From Flavobacterium sp. UGB4466 (GTDB lineage: Bacteria; Bacteroidota; Bacteroidia; Flavobacteriales; Flavobacteriaceae), in contig NZ_CAGKLC010000005.1 in assembly GCF_903469665.1 (NCBI RefSeq), positions 1 through 64,000 of the forward strand: a stretch of DNA of 64,000 nucleotides, written 5' to 3'. A program made the translations under genes and the position numbers. The first letter of the stretch is position 1. The number at the start of each line of letters is the position of its first letter. This document shows, piece by piece, positions 1 to 8,331 of this stretch. The notes beneath the pieces were generated by a model. The model had not been told where the DNA came from, did no database searches, and worked only from the letters and a program-made list of their open reading frames with translations.

Positions 1-1
1 G

Positions 2-448
2 TATAAATTGGTTTTTATAGGTAAGAAAGATGGATTTTTGACTCAAGATAATGATATTCATAGTTTTATAAAGAATAATAATCTACAAAAAGATATTACA
101 TTTACGGGTTATGTAAATGATTCTGAGATTCCGCATATCTATCATAATGCAAATCTATTTGTATTTCCTTCACTCTATGAAGGTTTTGGGTTACCCATTC
201 TTGAGGCACTTGCAACTGGAACAAAAGTGTTAAGTTCAAATGCAGCAAGTTTACCGGAAATAGGTGGAGAAGCGGTCGTTTATTTTGATCCAAAGGACGA
301 TGTCGGATTAGGAAAATTGATACAGGATACTATTGTAGACTCATCAAAAGGTAAATTTTTGTCCGCTGAGGCACATAAACAGTTAGAGAAATTTACGTGG
401 GAAAAATCGATTAAAAAGCATCTAAATGCTTTCAAAAAGTTAGAATGA
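2..448 (+). CDS. GT4 glycosyltransferase, C-terminal part (5' truncated)
   Basis: This is the C-terminal nucleotide-sugar-binding half of a GT4 (GT-B fold) glycosyltransferase. The frame is open to the left edge, so the gene starts outside the window; the TTG at base 8 is only an internal codon (the two preceding codons read Tyr-Lys and continue the motif YKLVFIGKKDG). About 149 residues remain. The family hallmark is visible: SLYEGFGLPILEAL carries the E-x7-E signature that contacts the donor sugar, followed by a Gly/Ala-rich stretch and SLPEIGGEA. Its stop overlaps the ATG of the next gene (ATGA at 445-448), so the two are translationally coupled in a polysaccharide operon. Donor and acceptor cannot be told from sequence. 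Confidence 0.9.
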   Translation, partial: YKLVFIGKKDGFLTQDNDIHSFIKNNNLQKDITFTGYVNDSEIPHIYHNANLFVFPSLYEGFGLPILEALATGTKVLSSNAASLPEIGGEAVVYFDPKDDVGLGKLIQDTIVDSSKGKFLSAEAHKQLEKFTWEKSIKKHLNAFKKLE

Positions 449-1701
449 AGCAGTTAATTTTACAATATAACAAATCGGTCGTCTATTTTTTTTTAATAGC
501 AGTAGCACTCTTTCCTATTTTACCAAAAGGAGTGGAAAGCATTTTAATGTTTGGTGGATTTTTATTTTCATTGTCTTATTTTATTTTCGAAGGAAAAAAA
601 TTCTGGAGCAAAGAAAAAACAATAGAGCTTTTATTATTCTCCTCTCTATTTCTAATTTTTGTTTTTTCATTGTTTTATACCATTGATATTAAGACAGGGA
701 CTAAATTTATAATACGACTTTTACCTTCTGTTTTATTTCCTGCAATTTTCCTGTTTAATAACACAGATCTTTTGAATGCTAAGAAATTTCAAGTAATTAC
801 AAATGTTTATTGCTTGGCTGTGGGCTTAATTTTGTTTTTCTTGCACATAACGTTGTTTCATGAATTATACAATTCAAGTTTAAAGTTTTGGGATTTTAGA
901 CAACTTATCGAAAGCAAAATAGAAGTACATGGAACTTATTTGGCAATGTGGATTGGTTTTGCGATAATTATTTTAGTGTATAAAATTAGAATTGAATCAA
1001 AAAAGTATTTTATCATTTTCATATTTTTATTTATGGTAGGATATTTTTTCTATTGGCAATACATCATCGGATCCAGAATGCCTTTTGTGGCAACCATTAT
1101 AGTTTGCTTTTTTTGTTTGTCTAAGAACGTAATACAAGTGACAATTGCCAGTGTCTTGTTAATTAGTTTGACGTTTATTTTAGTCTTTAAAGTAGATCGA
1201 ATAGGAGAAAGATTTGAAAAACTAAAAAATTACAAACTCTCTTTTCCAGAAGGGAAATATGAAGACAATTATCCTAATATTAGTAATGAACAGATTAGAA
1301 ACGGAATTTATTTTTGTGGTTATGAAATCTCAAAAGCAGAACCAATTGTAGGTTATGGAGTAGGAGATGTTGATGCCAAATTGCAATCTTGTTATGATGA
1401 AAAATATAGAAATACAGATACTTATAAAGTTACCAGCTATAATTCGCACAATGAATATTTAAACATAATTTTGTCTTCGGGAATTTTAGGGCTTGTTTTA
1501 TTTTTATTTTCACAGTATCTTCTTTTAAAACGAGCATTTCATCATAAATTAGGGATTTATATTTCATTTGTATTTTTTATTTTCCTTAATTTTTCTTTTG
1601 AGAATATTTTAAGCAGACACGATGGAGTTATCTTTTTTGGATTTTTTAATTCTTTATTATTTTTTCAAAAGAACAATTTAAATGAAAAAAGCATTAATTA
1701 G
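445..1701 (+). CDS. O-antigen ligase/polymerase-like membrane protein (Wzy/WaaL type)
   Basis: A 418-residue, strongly hydrophobic protein with about ten predicted membrane spans and one larger hydrophilic loop (roughly residues 250-330) before the last spans. This is the layout of the Wzy polymerase / WaaL ligase superfamily. In the loop-to-membrane transition, SYNSHNEYLNIILSSGILGL matches the family's usual H-N-x-(Y/F)-L-x3-x-(E/S)-x-G-(I/L)-x-G motif, with the His thought to be functionally important. It sits between two glycosyltransferase genes, overlapping the upstream gene by 4 bases and the downstream gene by 20, so it most likely joins or transfers repeat units of the same surface glycan at the periplasmic face. 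Polymerase and ligase cannot be told apart from sequence. Confidence 0.85.
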   Translation: MKQLILQYNKSVVYFFLIAVALFPILPKGVESILMFGGFLFSLSYFIFEGKKFWSKEKTIELLLFSSLFLIFVFSLFYTIDIKTGTKFIIRLLPSVLFPAIFLFNNTDLLNAKKFQVITNVYCLAVGLILFFLHITLFHELYNSSLKFWDFRQLIESKIEVHGTYLAMWIGFAIIILVYKIRIESKKYFIIFIFLFMVGYFFYWQYIIGSRMPFVATIIVCFFCLSKNVIQVTIASVLLISLTFILVFKVDRIGERFEKLKNYKLSFPEGKYEDNYPNISNEQIRNGIYFCGYEISKAEPIVGYGVGDVDAKLQSCYDEKYRNTDTYKVTSYNSHNEYLNIILSSGILGLVLFLFSQYLLLKRAFHHKLGIYISFVFFIFLNFSFENILSRHDGVIFFGFFNSLLFFQKNNLNEKSIN

Positions 1702-2788
1702 CGATTGGTATTATGTAAATGGAGGTGCTGAAAAAGTAATACATTCCATAAATTCAATTTGGGATGATTTTGATCACTTCGCACTGATTGATTTTTTAAA
1801 GGATGAAGACCGAAAGTTTATTTTGAATGGAAAAAAAGTGAAAACCAGTTTTATTCAAAAATTACCAACGGTAAAGAAAAACCATCGTAAATTTTTGCAG
1901 TTATTTCCAATAGCCATAGAGCGGTTTGATTTGAGTGATTACGACTTAATAATTAGTTCTTCATCAGCTGTAGCGAAAGGAGTTCGGACCCGAAAAGATC
2001 AGCTTCATATTTGTTATTGTCATTCGCCTATGCGATATGCATGGGATTTGCAGGATCAGTACTTAAAAGATTCAGGCTTAGATAAAGGTTTAAAGGGATT
2101 TTACGCAAAATATGTTTTGCAGAAAATAAGAAAATGGGATGTCTCAAACTCTGAAAATGTCGATTATTTTATTGCCAATTCTAACTATATAGCAGAAAGA
2201 ATAAAGAAAATTTACAACCGTGAATCAACAGTCATTTATCCTCCCGTCGATGTTGAATTTTTTAGTTTAGAAGAACAGAAGGATAATTATTATTTTACAG
2301 CTTCGCGTTTAGTTTCTTATAAAAAAACACAATTAATAGTAGAAGCTTTTAATGAATTACCACATCTAAAATTAATTGTTGCCGGGGACGGACCGGAATT
2401 TCAAAAACTTCAGACAATTGCTAAAAGTAATATTGAGTTTGTTGGATTTGTAGAAGCCAATAGTTTAAAAAACTACATGCAAAAGGCAAAAGCGTTTGTT
2501 TTTGCCGCCGAAGAAGATTTTGGAATTATTCCGGTTGAAGCACAGGCCTGTGGTACTCCGGTTATCGCTTTAGCAAAAGGCGGCACTTTAGAAACAGTTG
2601 TTGAAAATAGGACAGGAGTTTTTTTTCAGGAACAATCATCACAAAGTATAAAAGAAGCTGTGATTGACTTTGAAAAGATAGAATTTAACCCGAAAGTAAT
2701 CCGTGAACATGCGATGAAGTTCTCGAAGCAACGTTTTGAAAGTGAAATGAGAGCTTTTGGTAAGGAGAAGCTAGCAGAAAAATTTTAA
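1682..2788 (+). CDS. GT4 glycosyltransferase
   Basis: A 368-residue GT-B glycosyltransferase of family GT4. The N-terminal acceptor domain begins with a Gly-Gly-Ala-Glu motif (WYYVNGGAEKV), typical of GT4 enzymes acting on lipid-linked or glycan acceptors. The C-terminal donor domain shows TASRLVSYKKTQLIVEAF, then GDGPEFQKL, and the E-x7-E motif in EEDFGIIPVEAQACGTPVIA. The internal HSPMRYAWDLQDQYL segment is seen in WbaZ/mannosyltransferase-like members, but sugar specificity is inference. The start overlaps the Wzy-like gene by 20 bases, so this is the third gene of the operon. Length is normal. Confidence 0.9.
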   Translation: MKKALISDWYYVNGGAEKVIHSINSIWDDFDHFALIDFLKDEDRKFILNGKKVKTSFIQKLPTVKKNHRKFLQLFPIAIERFDLSDYDLIISSSSAVAKGVRTRKDQLHICYCHSPMRYAWDLQDQYLKDSGLDKGLKGFYAKYVLQKIRKWDVSNSENVDYFIANSNYIAERIKKIYNRESTVIYPPVDVEFFSLEEQKDNYYFTASRLVSYKKTQLIVEAFNELPHLKLIVAGDGPEFQKLQTIAKSNIEFVGFVEANSLKNYMQKAKAFVFAAEEDFGIIPVEAQACGTPVIALAKGGTLETVVENRTGVFFQEQSSQSIKEAVIDFEKIEFNPKVIREHAMKFSKQRFESEMRAFGKEKLAEKF

Positions 2789-2873
2789 TGGTTTGAAAAG
2801 AAATTTTACTTCCTATTTTTATAAAACATAGCAGATTAATCTTAGGTACTTTTTTTAAGAATGCTAAATCAGT

Positions 2874-2881
2874 TACATTTG
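2874..2881 (+). promoter_or_regulatory. -7 promoter box upstream of the SDR gene
   Basis: TACATTTG fits the Bacteroidota sigma-A -7 consensus TAnnTTTG and lies 19 bases before the ATG at 2901, placing the transcript start at about 2887. No convincing -33 TTG is seen at the usual distance. It suggests the decarboxylase gene can be transcribed apart from the preceding operon. Confidence 0.6.
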
Positions 2882-2900
2882 CGAGGTATAAATAATTACT

Positions 2901-3884
2901 ATGAAAAGAATACTTATTACAGGAGCGGCGGGATTTTTGGGATCGCATTTATGTGATCGTTTTATCAAAGAAGGATATTATGTTATCGGAATGGATAATT
3001 TGATTACCGGAGATCTTAAAAACATAGAGCATTTATTCAAGTTAGAACATTTCGAATTTTACCACCACGACATCACCAAGTTTGTGCACATTCCAGGTGA
3101 TTTAGATTATATACTACATTTTGCCTCGCCGGCAAGTCCGATTGATTATTTAAAAATTCCGATTCAGACCTTAAAAGTTGGATCTCTTGGGACACATAAT
3201 TTATTGGGATTAGCTCGTGTGAAAAAAGCAAGAATTTTAATTGCATCAACATCCGAAGTTTACGGAGATCCTCTGGTTCACCCACAAACCGAAGAGTACT
3301 ATGGAAACGTAAACACCATTGGTCCCCGTGGAGTTTATGATGAAGCCAAACGCTTTCAGGAATCGATTACTATGGCCTACCATACTTTTCATGGGGTAGA
3401 AACCAGAATCGTGCGTATTTTTAACACCTATGGTCCAAGAATGCGTCTGAACGACGGGCGTGTAATTCCGGCCTTTATCGGACAGGCATTGCGCGGGGAA
3501 GATTTAACCATTTTTGGAGACGGAATGCAAACGCGTTCTTTCTGCTATGTAGACGATCAGGTCGAAGGTATTTTCAGACTTTTGCATTCAGATTATGTAT
3601 ATCCCGTAAATATTGGAAATCCGGATGAAATTACAATTAAGGATTTTGCAGAAGAGATCATTAAATTAACAGGAACGAATCAAAAGGTAGTCTACCATCC
3701 ATTACCTATAAATGATCCGTTACAACGCCAGCCAGACACCACAAAAGCGAAAGAGTTATTGGGTTGGGAAGCAAAAGTAAGCCGTTCTGAAGGAATGAAA
3801 ATTACGTATGACTATTTCAGATCACTTTCAAAAGAAGAGCTTTCAAAGGAAGAACACAAAGATTTTTCGAACTATATCAAATAA
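2901..3884 (+). CDS. UDP-glucuronate decarboxylase-like SDR (UDP-xylose synthase family)
   Basis: A 327-residue extended short-chain dehydrogenase. The NAD-binding Gly motif GAAGFLG (residues 8-14) and the catalytic Tyr146-x3-Lys150 in YDEAKR are present, with a Ser/Thr-rich STSEVYGDP before them. The pattern [10 protein letters not shown] and the C-terminal [17 protein letters not shown] are typical of UDP-glucuronate decarboxylases (UXS), which convert UDP-glucuronate to UDP-xylose through a 4-keto intermediate. dTDP-glucose dehydratases, the main alternative, usually have YSASK. It lies at the end of the plus-strand polysaccharide genes and is followed by a strong terminator. It probably supplies a nucleotide sugar to the neighbouring glycosyltransferases. 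Confidence 0.88.
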   Translation: MKRILITGAAGFLGSHLCDRFIKEGYYVIGMDNLITGDLKNIEHLFKLEHFEFYHHDITKFVHIPGDLDYILHFASPASPIDYLKIPIQTLKVGSLGTHNLLGLARVKKARILIASTSEVYGDPLVHPQTEEYYGNVNTIGPRGVYDEAKRFQESITMAYHTFHGVETRIVRIFNTYGPRMRLNDGRVIPAFIGQALRGEDLTIFGDGMQTRSFCYVDDQVEGIFRLLHSDYVYPVNIGNPDEITIKDFAEEIIKLTGTNQKVVYHPLPINDPLQRQPDTTKAKELLGWEAKVSRSEGMKITYDYFRSLSKEELSKEEHKDFSNYIK

Positions 3885-3892
3885 GAAAATTT

Positions 3893-3927
3893 AAACGGGC
3901 AATTATTCTGGAAATAATTGCCCGTTT
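3893..3927 (+). terminator. Intrinsic terminator between convergent genes
   Basis: A perfect 15-bp stem (3893-3907 paired with 3913-3927) with a 5-base loop. The right arm runs into TTTTTT at 3925-3930. It lies 8 bases after the UXS stop codon and just before the 3' end of the opposing glycosyltransferase gene. The reverse strand also has a T-rich exit, so it may end transcription in both directions. Confidence 0.9.
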
Positions 3928-3940
3928 TTTATTAAGTTAC

Positions 3941-5128
3941 TTAAAAAGCATTCTTTTCGATGAGTTCCTTCATTTGCTGGTCCAAATTAAAATGACTTTT
4001 GGCATGAAGAAAAATAGCCTTTTTCATCTTCTGTATCTCTGCTTTACCTAGTGTCGAGATTGTTCCTAAAGTTGTATTTAATTGTTGGAAATCTTCAACG
4101 GGGACTACCCAACCAAGGTTATTTTCTTCTACAATATTTTCTCCTTCACCTCCACCATAGTAAAGTATTGGAAATCCTAAAGCACTATACTCAAATATTT
4201 TGGACGGAACAGATCCGTAGATTCTTGTCTTGAGCGGAACAAGGGCAATATCTAAATTTTTCAAAGTTTCATGCAAAACGTTTCGTTCTAACATTCCGTG
4301 AAAAACAATTTTTTTAGTTGGATTTTGGTTGAGGTAATTCACAATCTGAGTTTTCTCGGCACCATCACCAAAAATATGCAGTTCGATGTTGTCATTTTCT
4401 AAATTCAATTGCTGAATAAGTTCAAAAACCCCTTGAGCAACACCTAGTAATCCGGCGTAGAATAGTTTAATAGGTTCACTTGAATTGTCTTTTTCTTCGA
4501 GGAGATCTTCCACAAAATGATCCGGATAATTACGATATAGAAAACATTTTTTTTCGGGAAAGACGGAATGAATATGGGTAATGATTTCATTAGATTGCCC
4601 AAAAATATGCGTTGCTTTTTGGTAAATAAAACGTTCAATAAAAAGCAAAATCCGGTGTGAAATACTGTTTTTCTTTAATACTTGCAGTTCGATAGCGGCA
4701 GTTGGCCAAAGATCTGAAACATTCAAAAGGATTGTTTTACTCTTAATCCAAAGCACAAAAACAGAAACAAACGAAAGTAATAGTGGAGGAGATTGTACAA
4801 TTACTTTTTTAGGTGTTTTGGCAAACAATAAATAAAAAAACAAAGTACTGGAAAACGACAATGTCGAGACAATTCGTTTAAAGATGTTCGAACTATTACT
4901 CGGATAGATCCAAAGTCGTTTTAAGGTAATATTCTGGATTTTTTCGGTAACAGAAAACCGGCCTTTGTATTCCGGAAATAACTCGCCTTTTGGATAATTT
5001 GGAAGAGGAGAAATTACCGAAACTTCATAACCATTTTGATCCAATTTTAAAGCCAGTTGTTCTATTCTATTGGCCGCTGCACCTTTTTCGGGTGGATAAT
5101 AGTTTGATATGATTAGAATATCCTTCAT
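3941..5128 (-). CDS. GT4 glycosyltransferase (WbuB-like)
   Basis: A 395-residue GT-B protein. The N-terminus has the YYPPEKGAAANRIEQLA pattern, a GT4 N-domain signature shared with WbuB-type N-acetylfucosamine transferases. A hydrophobic stretch around residues 95-130 may hold it on the inner membrane. The C-terminal domain includes FYAGLLGVAQG, HIFGDGAEK and VPSKIFEYSALGFPILYYGG, which is the variant donor-binding motif of this subgroup (P-S-K-x-x-E-Y-x-A-x-G-x-P). The start overlaps the preceding WecB-type gene by one base (TAATG), so the pair forms an operon and the acceptor chain may contain a ManNAc-derived residue. Specificity is inference. Confidence 0.88.
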   Translation of the reverse strand: MKDILIISNYYPPEKGAAANRIEQLALKLDQNGYEVSVISPLPNYPKGELFPEYKGRFSVTEKIQNITLKRLWIYPSNSSNIFKRIVSTLSFSSTLFFYLLFAKTPKKVIVQSPPLLLSFVSVFVLWIKSKTILLNVSDLWPTAAIELQVLKKNSISHRILLFIERFIYQKATHIFGQSNEIITHIHSVFPEKKCFLYRNYPDHFVEDLLEEKDNSSEPIKLFYAGLLGVAQGVFELIQQLNLENDNIELHIFGDGAEKTQIVNYLNQNPTKKIVFHGMLERNVLHETLKNLDIALVPLKTRIYGSVPSKIFEYSALGFPILYYGGGEGENIVEENNLGWVVPVEDFQQLNTTLGTISTLGKAEIQKMKKAIFLHAKSHFNLDQQMKELIEKNAF

Positions 5129-6216
5129 TATTTTTTAGCCAATAAAATTGAAATAATTCGTTCAGATGCTTTTCCATCCCATAAATCCGGAACACCACTT
5201 TTCTTGGGACCATTTTTTAAAAATGAACCGTATACTTTTTGTAAATTTTCTAATGACGTTCCAACAATAGTATTTGAACCAATGGTCTCGGTTTCAGGAC
5301 GCTCAGTATTATTTCGCATGGTAAAACAAGGAATTCCCATTACAGTTGTTTCCTCAGAAATACCACCGCTATCCGTAATAACGGCAAAACTGTTTTGTAT
5401 TAAATACATGAAATTCAGGTAGCTTTGTGGAGCAACAAAGAGGATATTTTTAAACTTAGCTGAGCTTTCACTTAAGATAGCCTGTGTTCTGGGATGAATA
5501 GGAAACAATATTTTTTTGTTATTTGCCAAATCATCAATTCCATGTAGTAAAGCAATAAGAGAAGAAACTTCATCTACATTTCCCGGACGATGTAAGGTTA
5601 GAACAATGTAGTTTTTTTCACTAAGCTGATGTTCTTCCCAAAAATCCGGAGCCGAAATTCTATTGATGTTTTGGTATAAAGTATCGATCATAACATTTCC
5701 TACAAAATGCACGTTTTCAGGATTTGATCCTAGTTTTAATAAATTTTCTGAGGCGGATTTGGAGGTCGTAAAAAAGTAATCCGTAATGCTGTCTGTCAGC
5801 ATTCTATTGATTTCTTCCGGCATTGTTAAATCTCCGGAACGAATTCCCGCTTCAACGTGTGCTACTCTTGTATGACATTTTTTAGCCACAATCGAACAAG
5901 CCATCGTCGAGTTTACGTCGCCAACAACCAAAACTAAATCAGTTGGATTTTGAAGTAATTCTTTCTCAAAAGCAATCATAATTGCGGCAGTTTGTTCGGC
6001 CTGAGAGCCGCTTTTTACTTCCAGATTTACATTTGGTTTTGGAATATTTAATTCTTCGAAAAAGGTATCACTTAAGTTTTTATCGTAATGCTGCCCTGTG
6101 TGAACCAAACGAAAGGAAACATCAAAACCTTGATTTTGCTTGTCTTTTATAGCATTAATAAGGGGTGCTATTTTTATAAAATTAGGTCTTGCACCTGCGA
6201 TTAGGGTGATTTTCAT
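5128..6216 (-). CDS. wecB: UDP-N-acetylglucosamine 2-epimerase, non-hydrolysing
   Basis: A 362-residue enzyme that interconverts UDP-GlcNAc and UDP-ManNAc in the cytoplasm. Diagnostic segments in order are GARPNFIKIAPL at the N-terminus, HTGQHYD, VVGDVNSTMA, HVEAGIRSGDLTMPEEINR, LTLHRPGNVD, FPIHPRTQ and TDSGGISEE with RNNTERPET. These are the conserved nucleotide and active-site elements of the WecB/MnaA family. Length is typical. It is the first gene of a two-gene minus-strand operon with the WbuB-like glycosyltransferase. A -7 box lies about 37 bases upstream of its ATG. Confidence 0.95.
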   Translation of the reverse strand: MKITLIAGARPNFIKIAPLINAIKDKQNQGFDVSFRLVHTGQHYDKNLSDTFFEELNIPKPNVNLEVKSGSQAEQTAAIMIAFEKELLQNPTDLVLVVGDVNSTMACSIVAKKCHTRVAHVEAGIRSGDLTMPEEINRMLTDSITDYFFTTSKSASENLLKLGSNPENVHFVGNVMIDTLYQNINRISAPDFWEEHQLSEKNYIVLTLHRPGNVDEVSSLIALLHGIDDLANNKKILFPIHPRTQAILSESSAKFKNILFVAPQSYLNFMYLIQNSFAVITDSGGISEETTVMGIPCFTMRNNTERPETETIGSNTIVGTSLENLQKVYGSFLKNGPKKSGVPDLWDGKASERIISILLAKK

Positions 6217-6252
6217 GGGACTATTAGATTCTTTCTAAAAACATTCTTTCGG

Positions 6253-6260
6253 CAAAAGTA
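6253..6260 (-). promoter_or_regulatory. -7 promoter box for wecB
   Basis: On the minus strand this reads TACTTTTG, matching TAnnTTTG, about 37 bases upstream of the wecB ATG. The predicted leader is about 30 nt. No -33 TTG is seen at the expected spacing. Confidence 0.55.
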
Positions 6261-6322
6261 AAGTTTAAATTGGAATTTAATCAGAATGGAATAATTTCTT
6301 AAATAATGAACTGTGAATTTGC

Positions 6323-6844
6323 TTATTTTTTATAACTAATTTTCACTCTTTCATTTCCGTCTTCTTTTTTCTCCGTTAATTCATCTAAATAGGAAAAAAC
6401 CAATTCGATATTTTTATCCTGATTTTCTAACTTCTTTTGAATCTGAAGAATATCCACTTTAATTTCAGCTGTATCCAGCAGCATTTCTCTCACTTTGGTG
6501 AAAATGCGCATGATCTGAATATTGGTTTGAATGGCTTTATCGCTTTTTAGAACGCTAGATAACATCATTACCCCATGTTCAGTGAAAACAAAAGGTAATT
6601 TTCTGCTTCCGCCCCAACTTGAAGTCGCAATTTGCGACTTCAAGTTTTCAAATTCGTTTTCAGTAAGTTGAAACATGAAATCTTTAGGAAAGCGAGATAA
6701 ATTTCTTTTTACCTGTTCATTTAATCTTTTTGTTTCCACATCATAAAGCAGCGCCAAATCACTATCCAACATCACTTTTTGATTGCGGATATAATATATT
6801 TTATTAGAAATAGTTTCTTCAGAAAGTAAAGATTGATCTTCCAT
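6323..6844 (-). CDS. ORF6N-domain protein
   Basis: A 173-residue protein whose first ~110 residues form an ORF6N domain (KilA-N/ORF6N DNA-binding superfamily, common in phages and in Bacteroidota chromosomes). The landmarks are YYIRNQKVMLDSDLALLYDV, NEQVKRNLSRFP.DFMFQL, SSWGGSRKLPFVFTEHGVMML and an AIQTNIQIMRIFTKVRE helix. The remainder (about residues 120-173) is a charged probable coiled coil. The presumed role is DNA binding; the target is unknown. It is a single gene with its own promoter, lying between two polysaccharide-related genes. A perfect 31-base palindrome (6616-6646) lies inside the coding sequence and encodes the NLKSQIATSS segment. Confidence 0.88.
   Translation of the reverse strand: MEDQSLLSEETISNKIYYIRNQKVMLDSDLALLYDVETKRLNEQVKRNLSRFPKDFMFQLTENEFENLKSQIATSSWGGSRKLPFVFTEHGVMMLSSVLKSDKAIQTNIQIMRIFTKVREMLLDTAEIKVDILQIQKKLENQDKNIELVFSYLDELTEKKEDGNERVKISYKK
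6616..6646. repeat. Perfect 15-bp inverted repeat inside the ORF6N gene
   Basis: AACTTGAAGTCGCAA (6616-6630), a single T, then its exact reverse complement (6632-6646). The element lies wholly in frame inside the coding region. The arms are too long to be ordinary codon coincidence, and in RNA they would form a very stable hairpin, although a one-base loop would have to open to at least three bases. Confidence 0.95.
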
Positions 6845-6863
6845 AAGTTTTCATTAAAAAAAA

Positions 6864-6871
6864 CAAATGTA
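6864..6871 (-). promoter_or_regulatory. -7 promoter box for the ORF6N gene
   Basis: Minus-strand TACATTTG (TAnnTTTG consensus) 20 bases upstream of the ATG at 6844. It supports independent transcription of the ORF6N gene. Confidence 0.6.
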
Positions 6872-6886
6872 AGATTTTATTTATAT

Positions 6887-8197
6887 TTAAAGACAAGATT
6901 TGAATTGTTTTAATTTTCCACTTTTACTTCTGTCTAAAACTGTTTTTCGGGTAAAGCTGAAAGTTAGATTAGGTTCTAAATATACCGTAATTGCCTTTTC
7001 TATTTTTTCAATTTGAGATGCATTTAATTCAATATCACTTACATACTCGATTTCAAAAGAATCTAATTGCATTTGTTTGATAATAAATTCTTTAACGTTT
7101 CCATCGTCTTCAATAATGCTTTTGGTTACATAATAAAAGGTTAAGCCCGGTGCTTTTTTTCCGCTTGGTAAGAGAGCAATATCATTGGTCCTTCCAATAA
7201 GTTTTTTTAGAATGGGTTTCTGCGGAGTACTTTTTTCATCCAGAATTCCGATATCGCCAATATCATATCTGATAAAGGGATGTGCCTTATTGAACAAAGA
7301 TGTAATCACAATCCTGCCTTCTTTTCCATAGGGAAGAATCTGATTGTTTTCATCTAAAATTTCTACAAAAAGTGTTTCTGAATTGACCTGCCATTCGCCT
7401 TTTAAGTTTTCAAAAGCAATCAAATCGAGTTCTGAAGCGCCGTATTCATTGATAACTGGAATTCCGAATTGTTTTTCTAAAAGTTTTTTATCGGATTCGA
7501 AAAGCATTTCCGAAGTAACAAAACAAGCTTTTAAAGAGGGACAAACTTCTTTTAAGATAAGATTTTTTTGCTCTAAATACTTAGCAAATAAAACAATCGA
7601 ACTCGTGTAACCGTTGATATAATCAAATTTTTTAGTTTTGAATTTTTGCAAAAACTTTTCCAGAACGCCATCAGATAAATCGAAAACCGGAAATCGGAAA
7701 CGATGAGTCAGAAAATCTTTAATTCGTTCTTTATAATATCCTGTAAAATTCATCGGAATACCATAGAATCGAGCCTGATACGAGCGATTAAAATCGATAT
7801 CGTACCAGCCAAAACGCATAAAAATGGAAGTCCAGGTCAGGGAATGGCAATGTTTATCTTTGGCAAAAACAAAAGGAGTTCCACTGGATCCGGAAGTTTT
7901 GTTGAGGTACACATTTTTTAAGGTGTAGCCTTTTGAAAGCCTTTCTTCCAGTGGTTTTTGTAAATTTTGTTTGTTAAGGATGGGTAAATTTTCCCATTCC
8001 AATTTAGTATTACCTCCAGCCAATTCCTGATAGAAAGAATTGTTTTTCAAATGAAAAGCTACGATTTCTTCTTTTCTGTTCTGAAGAAAATGTGTATACT
8101 GTTCTTCCGATAAATTTCGGATTTCATCCAATTGCGTTTTGGCTTTCTTTATCGGAAAACCATTTAATTGCAGCGAAATATCGAAAAGAGAAATCAT
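6887..8197 (-). CDS. CapK/PaaK-like adenylate-forming enzyme
   Basis: A 436-residue member of the phenylacetate-CoA ligase-like branch of the ANL (AMP-binding) superfamily, the group that includes capsule protein CapK. The phosphate-binding loop is seen as KTSGSSGTPFVFAKD, the adenine-binding region as INEYGASELD, and the ribose-binding Asp as FIRYDIGDIG. The C-terminal lid follows, with RTNDIALLPSG in place of the usual R-x-D motif. The presumed chemistry is activation of a carboxylic acid as an acyl-AMP. In polysaccharide loci such proteins are thought to help decorate a sugar with an acyl or amino-acid group. It is transcribed alone. The substrate cannot be told. Confidence 0.85.
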   Translation of the reverse strand: MISLFDISLQLNGFPIKKAKTQLDEIRNLSEEQYTHFLQNRKEEIVAFHLKNNSFYQELAGGNTKLEWENLPILNKQNLQKPLEERLSKGYTLKNVYLNKTSGSSGTPFVFAKDKHCHSLTWTSIFMRFGWYDIDFNRSYQARFYGIPMNFTGYYKERIKDFLTHRFRFPVFDLSDGVLEKFLQKFKTKKFDYINGYTSSIVLFAKYLEQKNLILKEVCPSLKACFVTSEMLFESDKKLLEKQFGIPVINEYGASELDLIAFENLKGEWQVNSETLFVEILDENNQILPYGKEGRIVITSLFNKAHPFIRYDIGDIGILDEKSTPQKPILKKLIGRTNDIALLPSGKKAPGLTFYYVTKSIIEDDGNVKEFIIKQMQLDSFEIEYVSDIELNASQIEKIEKAITVYLEPNLTFSFTRKTVLDRSKSGKLKQFKSCL

Positions 8198-8216
8198 TTG
8201 AAGAGCTAATTTTCGT

Positions 8217-8224
8217 CAAAAATA
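8217..8224 (-). promoter_or_regulatory. -7 promoter box for the CapK-like gene
   Basis: Minus-strand TATTTTTG (TAnnTTTG) 20 bases upstream of the ATG at 8197. It is the left half of a divergent promoter region shared with purD. Confidence 0.6.
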
Positions 8225-8298
8225 ATACTATCAAATTACTAACAGAGAACAATCAACAACTTTTTAAGATTTAATTATTTTTTACGTGTAAAAGCAAT

Positions 8299-8306
8299 TA
8301 TTTTTG
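8299..8306 (+). promoter_or_regulatory. -7 promoter box for purD
   Basis: TATTTTTG fits TAnnTTTG and ends 25 bases before the purD ATG at 8332. No clear -33 TTG at the standard distance. Confidence 0.6.
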
Positions 8307-8331
8307 CACCACAACTAAATACAACTACACC

